Assembly (NCBI GenBank): GCA_039583875.1
Contig: CM077158.1
Span: 121,641,900-121,705,899 of the forward strand
Direction of reading: 5' to 3'
DNA from: Platanthera guangdongensis
Taxonomy: Eukaryota; Streptophyta; Magnoliopsida; Asparagales; Orchidaceae
Length of the DNA stretch: 64,000 bases
Positions 57,023 to 64,000 of this stretch are shown here, one piece after another; the first letter of the stretch is position 1, and the number at the start of each line of letters is the position of its first letter. The position numbers were made by a program, and so were the translations under genes. The notes under the pieces were generated by a model. That model did not search any database. It was not told the origin of the DNA and saw only the letters and a list, made by a program, of their open reading frames with translations.

Positions 57023-59038
57023 ATGGCCCAAAACAAAGATTATGCTAGCACCAGACCTCCAGTGTGCAATCTATCCAAGTTTGCACTTTGGAAAGCAAGG
57101 ATTAGATTATACATGAATTCTATTGACGAGGAAATTTTTAATTCTGTTTTTATAGTTTGTCCAAGACCTCCAGAAAACATAAGTACAAATGCTGTTCCAC
57201 CTCCATCAGGAACATATGCTGATATCAAGAAGTGGAAGGTAGCAGATGCAAAGGCTATGAACATCTTAGCCCAGACCATGTCTGATGACATCTTCCAAAA
57301 GGTGGCTGAATGTAATTCAGCAAAGGCAATCTGGGATAAGCTGTCTGAAATAGTCTCAGGATCAGCTGATGAAAGAAAGGACAGGAGATCTCACCTCATA
57401 TCCCAATATGGGAACTTCAAGAAGGGAGAAGCTGAGTCAGTTGGAAATATGTATAATAGACTCAGTCTGATAGTCAGTGAACTCAAGACCTTGGATAAAG
57501 AGATCTCACTGACTGAACTAAATGATAATATCCTAATGTGCTTCCCAAGCACTTGAGACTCAAGGATCTGGCCAATCAAGGATGTCAGAAGTCTGAATGA
57601 GATCACTACAGAAGCTCTCTTGGGCAAGCTCAAATCTTATGAGCTGCTCATCAAAAATAGAGAAGAAGAACAGAAGGCTGCCTCACCAGCCACAAGAAAA
57701 AAAAAGACAATATCTTTCAAGGCAACTGAAGATCAGCCTGAAGACAAAGTCACAAGCAATGATGAGCTGCTTAGTCTATTGGCTAAAAGATTCTACAAAA
57801 TGACCAGAAAGGACTTCAGAAAGAGATCATACAAGGAGCATGAAAAGCCAAGGTATGATAAGTCAAATAATAAAGAAATTGTTTGCTTTGTTTGCAGGAA
57901 ACCAGGGCACATTGTACCTGACTGTCCAGAGAACAAAAACAAGGACAGAAGGGACATGAAAGAAAGAAGAAAGGAGAAAGACTTCAAGAAAAGTAGCAAT
58001 GGCAAACCCTCCACAAGCAAGAACAAACACACTAGGAAGGGATTTGTTGCTGAATCCTGGAGTGAAACTGAAGAGGAATCAGAAGCCTCATCCAGCTCCA
58101 GTGATGATGAAGATGATGTAGAAGAGAAAGAGTTATGCATGATGGCAATCAATGCCTCACAACAAAATTCAGATGAAGAAGAGTCAGAGTCAGACTCAGA
58201 GACTCAACTTGAAGAGGACCAGGTAATTAATTCTTTTGATTTCAATTCAGAGGACTTTAAATCTGAGTTTAAAGCATTATGTTTAGACTTACTAAAATCT
58301 GAGAAGGAAATTATCTCTCTCAGAAATCAATTATCTGAATATAGTTCCTTAAAGTCAGAAAACCTTAAACTCTCTAAGGAGTTGGAGTGCTGTAGGGAGC
58401 AGATAGCTTCACTGAAAGGTGAGCTATCAGAGGCCAAGAAGCTTGAAGAATCCCTTAATGGGAGAAGTATCAAGCTGATGGACATCACAAGCACAGTGAA
58501 CTCCAGATTCAATAGTACACTGGGCTTGGGTGCTTCATCCAACCAACCTATAGTTCTAACAACCCCAATCAAGTTCATTTCTGATAAAGGGAAGGGAGTT
58601 GTAGAGGTAGCTAGGAAAATTTCTGATCTGCCTAAGAAAACTAAGTTCCAACAAAAATCGTCGAACGGAGCTCGACGATCGCCGAACGCAGATCGACGAT
58701 CTCAGGCAAAATCGTCGAACTCAGGTCGACGATCTCAAATTCCTGAACTCTGCCACAGTCGACCGTCGAACGGAGCTCGATGATCTGACCCAGGATCGTC
58801 GAACGCAGCTCCACGATCGTCGAACATAGATCAGAGCTCTGGAAATTCCTTCAAGGGCAAATGAAAATCCAATCCTAGTGGTCCTTCATCCCACAGCTTT
58901 AACCCTTATATTGAATGGATAATACCTCCAAGGAGATATCATCCTGAAAGTTATAAGAGTCAACCTGGGATGTCTTTTATTTCTGAGTTTAAAGGTTATC
59001 AACCTAGGCCCAAGGTAAATTGGGTCAAAAACAAGTGA
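57023..59038 (+). pseudogene. Sirevirus-like Gag
   Basis: Starts MAQNKDYAST. The copia gag core is clear (LWKARIRLYMNS, DAKAMNILAQTMSDDIFQKV, AKAIWDKLSEIVSG, SELKTLDKE). A TGA at 57554-57556 and a compensating frame offset nearby interrupt it, after which EALLGKLKSYELLIKN continues. A zinc knuckle CFVCRKPGHIVPDC (about 57880-57925) precedes an acidic S/D/E-rich region (58060-58220) and a coiled segment (58290-58480). At 58656-58830 the frame passes through a TCGTCGA palindrome array encoding SSNGARRS-like repeats; one CGATGAT variant gives the TGA at 58781-58783, and another TGA follows near 58862. The frame then reads on to a TGA at 59036. Large Gag size fits Sireviruses. Confidence 0.82.
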
Positions 59039-59054
59039 ATTATTTTATGTGCAG

Positions 59055-60416
59055 GTGAAGACCTATCCAACATCTAACCAGCAATGGTACTTGGATAGTG
59101 GGTGCTTTAAGCACATGACAGGAAACAAGGACAACCTCACATCCTTTAAAGCCAATCTTGTACCCAAAGTTATTTTTGGTGATTCAAACTTTGGACAAAC
59201 TAAAGGATATGGTGCAGTCCAGATTGGGACAGTGACATTCAAGAAGGTAGCTTATGTGGAAGGACTGAAGCACAATTTTATAAGCATCAGTCAGCTATGT
59301 GATGAAGGCTACCATGTGACTTTTAGCAAAGCTTTATGCAAGATCAAGTCAGAGGACAACACAACTGTGTTGACAGGTAAAAGGAAAGGTAACATCTATC
59401 TAGTAGATTTTCTTTCAACAGATGTAGACATTTGCCTATTTAATTCTGTTTATAGACCTAATATTTTATGGCATAAGAGACTAGGACATTTAAACCTTAG
59501 AACCATTGCTAGGCTATCCAAGGACAACATTGTTAGAGGACTACCTTCTGGCCCCTACAAGAAGGAAGGACTCTGCAGGGCTTGTCAATTAGGCAAGCAA
59601 ACTAAAAATAGTTTCAAGTCACTTAATAAGAGTGATTCACCTAGGATTTTGTATCTATTACACATGGATCTTTTTGGACCCATTACAGTACAAAGCCTAG
59701 GAGGGAAATCTTACACTTTAGTAGTTGTAGATGACTTCTCTAGATTCACATGAGTGTTCTTTCTGAGGAAAAAGTCTGATAACTTTAAGTGTTTGACAGA
59801 GTTTCTCAAATGTATACAGATTGAGTTCAATACTCACATTATCCTGATCAGAAGTGATCATGGGACAGAGTTTGATTCTCTTTTTATGCAAGAGTTCTGT
59901 CAGAGTGAAGGGATCAGACACACTTTCTCAGCTCCTAGAACTCCTCAACAAAATGGGGTAGCTGAAAGGAAAAATAGAACCCTTATTGAATCTGCCACTA
60001 CATTGTTGTCAGATGCTCACCTTCCTCTATCTTTTTCGGCAGAGGCAGTGAACACCTCCAACTATGTGCTGAACAGAAGTTTGATACATAAACTAAAGGG
60101 CAAGACTCCCTATGAATTACTCAAAGGGAAGAAACCTAAAGTTGATTATCTTAGAATTTTTGGCAGTACTTGTTATATTCATAATAATGACAAGAGATAT
60201 TTAGCAAAATTTCAAGCTAAAGCTGATGAAGGAGTGTTTCTGGGATACTCCATGATCAGTAAGGCTTATAGGGTTTATAATAAATCATCTCTTAAAATTG
60301 AAGAATCTGTTCACATATCATTTGATGAATCTAACATGTATTTCAAGGAGAAGAACACTTCTACCACAGAACCTTTGCAGGTACATTCTCTTGCTGAAGA
60401 TTTGAACAAGTTATAG
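59055..60416 (+). pseudogene. Sirevirus-like Pol, N-terminal part: protease and integrase
   Basis: Frame differs from gag. The protease active site is in QWYLDSGCFKHMTGNK (DSG; the usual serine after cysteine is phenylalanine). The integrase zinc finger has LWHKRLGHLN and CRACQLGKQTK. The catalytic core carries HMDLFGPI, IRSDHGTEFDS and QQNGVAERKNRTL (D, D, E). A TGA at 59751-59753 replaces the tryptophan normally following RFT. TAG and TAA occur at 60414 and 60429 in the linker to RT. Integrase before RT is the Ty1/copia order. Confidence 0.9.
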
Positions 60417-60431
60417 GTTACTCAAAAATAA

Positions 60432-62204
60432 GAAAGCATTGAAGATGAAGAAAGCATTCAACATGCTGAAGAAAACCAGCTTGAAGAGCCAGTTGTTTTA
60501 CCACAAGAGGAAACAACAACACAGGTTGGTGAACAATCAACACCACCTGTTGATTTAGTAATATCAAGAGACCATCCAATTTCCCAAGTAATTGGAGACA
60601 TCTCAGCTGGTGTGCAAACCAGAAATCAGGTCAACCAAAACCTGTTGCACACTTGCTTCCTATCTCAAATTGAACCTCAATCCATTCAAGATGCAGAGCA
60701 AGATCCACACTGGATCATTGCAATGCAAGAAGAGTTGCATCAATTTGAAAGGAATAAAGTTTGGGAACTAGTGCCAAAGCCTAAGGATCACTCCATTGTT
60801 AGAACAAAATGGGTGTTCAAAAACAAATTAGATGATCAAGGAGTAATAGTAAGGAACAAGGCAAGGCTAGTTGCTCAAGGATATTCACAATAAGAAGGCA
60901 TAGACTATGACCAGACATTTGCACCAGTTGCATGATTGGAAGCCATCAGAATCTTCTTAGCTTATGCAGCACACAAAGGCTTCAAGGTATATCAGATGGA
61001 TGTAAAGAGTGCCTTTCTAAATGGAGACATCAAAGAAGAAGTCTATGTGAGACAACCTCCAGGTTTTATCTCTCCAACCCATCCTGATTATGTTTTTAAG
61101 TTGAACAAAGCATTATATGGTCTCAAGCAAGCTCCTAGAGCATGGTATGAGACCCTAGCATGATTCCTTCTGGAAAATGGATTTATAAGGGGTAGAGTAG
61201 ACCAAACTCTTTTCATTAGAACCCATAAGTCCCATACCCTACTAGTATAGATTTATGTAGATGATATTATTTTTGGCTCTACTGATTCAAATTTGTGCAG
61301 AAGGTTCTCCAACCTAATACATTCTAAATTTGAAATGAGTAGCATGGGTGAGCTATCCTTCTTCCTAGGATTGCAAGTCAAACAACATGCTGAAGGCATC
61401 TTTATTTCTCAAACCAAGTATGCAAATGAATTGGTCAAGAAATTTGGTATGTCTGAAGCATCTTGTATGAAAACACTCATGCCTACTAATGCTGTATTGG
61501 ATGCTAATGAACATGGGAAACCTGTTGATCAGACAACATATAGAGCAATGATTGGCTCTTTACTGTACCTTACAGCTAGTAGACCAGACATAATATTTGC
61601 TACATGCATATGTGTTAGATTCCAAGTAAGCCCTAGAGAGTCACACCTAACATTAGTTAAAAGGATTCTCAGGTATGTCAAAAGTTGTCCAAATCTAGGT
61701 CTCTGGTATCCAAAAGTTTCAGCATTTGATTTAACTGGATTTTCTGATGCTGATTATGCTGGATGCAGAATTGACAGGAAAAGCACCAGTGGAACTTGTC
61801 AGTTTCTTGGTGACAGACTTGTCTCCTGGTTTTGCAAGAAACAAACTTCTGTGTCAACTTCAACTGCTGAAGCTGAATATATGGCTGCAGGCAGTTGTTG
61901 TTCACAAATCTTGTGGATTCAAAACCAACTCCTAGACTATGGCTACAACTTAGAGAAGTCAAAAATATTTTGTGATAACACCAGTGCTATTTCTATAGCT
62001 CAAAATCCAGTCCTCCATAGTAGGACAAAACACATAGAAATCAGGCATCACTTTTTAAGGGATAATGTTGAGAAGAATAAAATTGAACTTCAATATATCC
62101 CAACTGATTTGCAAAGGGGAGATATTTTCACCAAACCTTTGGATGAAAAGAAACACACCTTCTTCCTAAATCAGTTAGGAATGTTAGATGGAGGAAATCT
62201 ATAA
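60432..62204 (+). pseudogene. Sirevirus-like Pol, C-terminal part: reverse transcriptase and RNase H
   Basis: Same frame as the integrase. RT shows [50 protein letters not shown] and the catalytic YVDD (61254-61265). RNase H shows FSDADYAGCRIDRKSTSG, STAEAEYMAAGSC and FCDNTSAI, ending with RTKHIEIRHHFLRD. In-frame stops at 60891 (TAA), 60933 (TGA), 61161 (TGA) and 61248 (TAG) sit where conserved Q or R codons are expected, fitting C-to-T changes. The RNase H end resembles the Sire/Maximus lineage, consistent with an ORF downstream of pol. No frameshift is seen in pol. Confidence 0.9.
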
Positions 62205-62284
62205 TAAGTTCCAAGATTTTGAAACTCTAAAAATTGACCAAGACTAGACAAACATCTTGCTTTTTCTAGTGTCTAGAGTGTATT

Positions 62285-62560
62285 TCTGGTCTCTGAACTG
62301 CGCTCAACGATTTTCCCCTAGATCGTCGAACGGAGATCGACGATTTCCGAAATCATCGACCTGAGTTCAGCGCTTCTCAGATAGTGTTCAACTATCTCTT
62401 CCGGTCAACGATCGTCGAACGACTCTCGACGATTTTGTTCTCTGAACGATCGTCGAACTGAGCTAGACGCTCTCCAATATCGTCGAATGGAAATCGATGA
62501 TATTGAAGACTCTTCAGATTCCTTTAGAAGTCCCGATCGTCGAACTGAGTTCAACGATCT
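62285..62560 (+). repeat. TCGTCGA-type palindrome array between pol and the downstream ORF
   Basis: At least five stem-loops such as GATCGTCGAAC...GATCGACGAT (62321), ATATCGTCGA...TCGATGATAT (62478) and GATCGTCGAACTGAGTTCAACGATC (62535-62559). One pair shows complementary changes in both arms. Open frames here (62405-62759) are artefacts. Confidence 0.82.
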
Positions 62561-62584
62561 TTCCTTTTCTGCGTCAAACCCTAA

Positions 62585-62706
62585 TATAAAATTCATTTTT
62601 CGGCCGTCGTTCTCCTTTTGCGCTTTCAATCTCTCTGCAAAAATTCTCTTTCCCTCCAAACATCTCTACTCTTGGTCGTTTTGTTTGTTGATTTTTGCAG
62701 GTAACC
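62585..62706 (+). promoter_or_regulatory. TATA-like box and leader with acceptor-like site before the downstream ORF
   Basis: TATAAA (62585-62590) lies 26 bp after the last palindrome. A pyrimidine-rich leader follows, ending TTGATTTTTGCAG (62688-62700), a good 3' splice site six bases before ATG 62707. It could mark an internal promoter, a spliced subgenomic RNA, or both. Confidence 0.4.
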
Positions 62707-64000
62707 ATGGCCGTCTCTGTTGCCGTTCTAGCTGCAATGAAATTCGATGCTGGATTTGATATAGACATGGAGTCTTTCAGCACCACTGATCAGGTTTTTC
62801 AGGATATTTTGGAACTGTTCAAGGAGCAGAAATTAGCCACCATCATGTCCACCAGAATCAAGCTGCTTGTTGATGAGATTAAGGAGTGGGTCTACGCTGC
62901 CCACAACCAGGACCAAAACACAGTGGTTGGTTCCATTTCTGGAACCCAGGTACCCTTGACTCCAGCTATTCTGATAGAAGTTTTTGAGTTAAGTTCTGGA
63001 AGAGATTCTGCTGATTTGTTTGGAGAGGAATTTTCCGATTTACTGGCAAGAATGGGTCATTCTGATGCTAACCCTAGCAAATTGCTGAAAAAGAACCTAG
63101 CTGTTGAATACAGGTTCTTAGCTGATGTAGTGGGCAAGGTTTTGCTGGCCAAGCATTCAGCACATGATACCATCTCCAGGTATCAGCTGTGCTTGATGGG
63201 AGCCATTGTGGATAAGAAACAGTTGAACTGGGGAGAGGTCTTCTTTTACCTGATCAAGAAGAAAATCAATAAGAATTTTGTGAATTTTGGGAGGATCCTA
63301 GGGCTCTTTCTTCAGAACAGATGCCCTGCCCTGCTTGTATCTAATGGGATACATATTAATGCATCTAAGAGGCTGTCATGTGCCCTATTTGGCAAATGGG
63401 ACAGGCAGATAACCAAGCCCAGCAGGCCTTCTGCAAGCACAACTTCAGGCACCAGGACTGTAACAGTCACTTCCCCTCAAGTCTCTGCCCCTTCAAAAGA
63501 CTTGCCTGCTGCTGCTTCTCCTCCTCCAACTCCAATTTCATCTCCTCCAGTCACCTCCACCATTCCAATTTCATCCACAATCATTATCTCCAGCCCATCT
63601 CCAACATCTATTCCATCTCCAATCCCCACTCTTCCTATCACAGAAGAAGTATTCCATCCATTACACCACTACCCTCACCCAGACATTGACACATCATCCA
63701 CCATTCCATCATTCAATCTTCTTGATGATTCCTTCATGGATGATTCACCTTCATCTCCTCCTGAGCTACCCTCCTCCTCCACATCTTACCAACAGCTTCT
63801 ACAAGACATTATTGATCAACCCTCTTTCACACCCTCTATCTCAATACCACTGTCTTCCATCTCCACAATACCCACACCTCAACCTTCACTTTCGCCATAC
63901 ACCAGCTCTCCACCACCATCACCAGTAGCTCCACCTCCAGTCTCTACCTCTGCTCCAGTCCCTGCTGAGCAAGTAGACATTCCTGCCCTAGCTGATAAGT
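62707..64000 (+). CDS. Env-position ORF of the Sirevirus-like element (partial, runs off the window)
   Basis: From ATG 62707 the frame is open for 431 codons to the window edge. It starts MAVSVAVLAAMKFDAGFD. Residues 1-235 look globular, with EYRFLADVVGKVLLAKHSAH, LNWGEVFFYLIKKK and GRILGLFLQNRCPALLVSNG, a pattern I associate with proteins found downstream of pol in plant Sireviruses. From about residue 236 it becomes rich in Pro, Ser and Thr. No signal peptide is obvious; a membrane segment, if any, would be beyond the window. Sireviruses often carry such an env-like ORF of unproven function. Unlike gag and pol of the same element it has no stop codon. It could instead belong to an independent gene. 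Confidence 0.6.
   Translation, partial: MAVSVAVLAAMKFDAGFDIDMESFSTTDQVFQDILELFKEQKLATIMSTRIKLLVDEIKEWVYAAHNQDQNTVVGSISGTQVPLTPAILIEVFELSSGRDSADLFGEEFSDLLARMGHSDANPSKLLKKNLAVEYRFLADVVGKVLLAKHSAHDTISRYQLCLMGAIVDKKQLNWGEVFFYLIKKKINKNFVNFGRILGLFLQNRCPALLVSNGIHINASKRLSCALFGKWDRQITKPSRPSASTTSGTRTVTVTSPQVSAPSKDLPAAASPPPTPISSPPVTSTIPISSTIIISSPSPTSIPSPIPTLPITEEVFHPLHHYPHPDIDTSSTIPSFNLLDDSFMDDSPSSPPELPSSSTSYQQLLQDIIDQPSFTPSISIPLSSISTIPTPQPSLSPYTSSPPPSPVAPPPVSTSAPVPAEQVDIPALADK

Noticed and set aside
57040..58578. Minus-strand ORFs opposite the copia gag (57040-57291, 57793-58152, 58327-58578)
   Set aside because: Shadows of the sense gag reading frame, rich in Leu/Ser from antisense codons.
59015..59054. 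Intron between copia gag and protease (AAG|GTAAAT ... TATGTGCAG)
   Set aside because: The interval is only 40 bp, too short for a plant intron. The frame change here is unexplained and could be decay or a frameshift.

Overview
This is a gene-poor, transposon-packed stretch of nuclear DNA from a flowering plant with a large genome. The evidence is Ty3 chromoviruses with C-terminal chromodomains (Tekay type), an Athila-type tRNA-Asp primer site, a Sirevirus-like Ty1/copia element, non-autonomous Helitrons and a fragment of a MALE STERILITY1-type PHD-finger gene. The species cannot be named from the sequence.

Layout. 1-5813: non-coding end of an old LTR element (LTR end, primer-site-like sequence, purine tract, second LTR start). 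5814-6856 plus 16736-17272: a promoter-bearing LTR-like unit with a 42-bp hairpin minisatellite, TGACGTCA and a TATA box, split by a complete minus-strand Tekay element (element 1, 6857-16730, target duplication CAAGC). 17273-18560: AT-rich DNA, a possible CACTA end, and a TCGTCGA palindrome array ahead of a TATA box. 18871-19673: last exon of a 5'-truncated MS1-like gene. 20400-22317: an (AT)n tract holding two related Helitrons. 22318-36620: degenerate repeat DNA with a possible Helitron Rep remnant and a SINE-like head, interrupted by a second complete Tekay element (element 2, 23961-33458, target duplication GGCTG). 36691-44325: a gag-only Ty3 element between two LTRs that do not match. 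44407-52847: a complete coding-free Athila-type element with two 3084-bp LTRs (target duplication CAGGG). 52853-55296: pieces of other LTRs. 55297-64000: a Sirevirus-like copia element (LTR, gag, pol) followed by an env-position ORF that runs off the window.

No host pathway is intact. Only the PHD exon looks like host coding sequence, and it is a fragment. The intact or near-intact parts are retrotransposon proteins: capsid (gag), protease, reverse transcriptase, RNase H, integrase and, in Tekay, a chromodomain.

The most interesting signals are: (1) a GT-AG intron (91 and 76 bp) at the same gag/protease position in both Tekay elements, suggesting that splicing selects Gag or Gag-Pol; (2) arrays of short palindromes (GACACGCCCGTGTC type and ATCGTCGAA...TTCGACGAT type) in the early part of the LTR of at least four unrelated retrotransposon lineages, several directly ahead of a TATA box; (3) compensating base changes that keep those palindromes paired; (4) three stem-loops with a constant loop in the leader of the gag-only element; (5) one of these arrays lying within a gag reading frame, and another in front of the env-position ORF.
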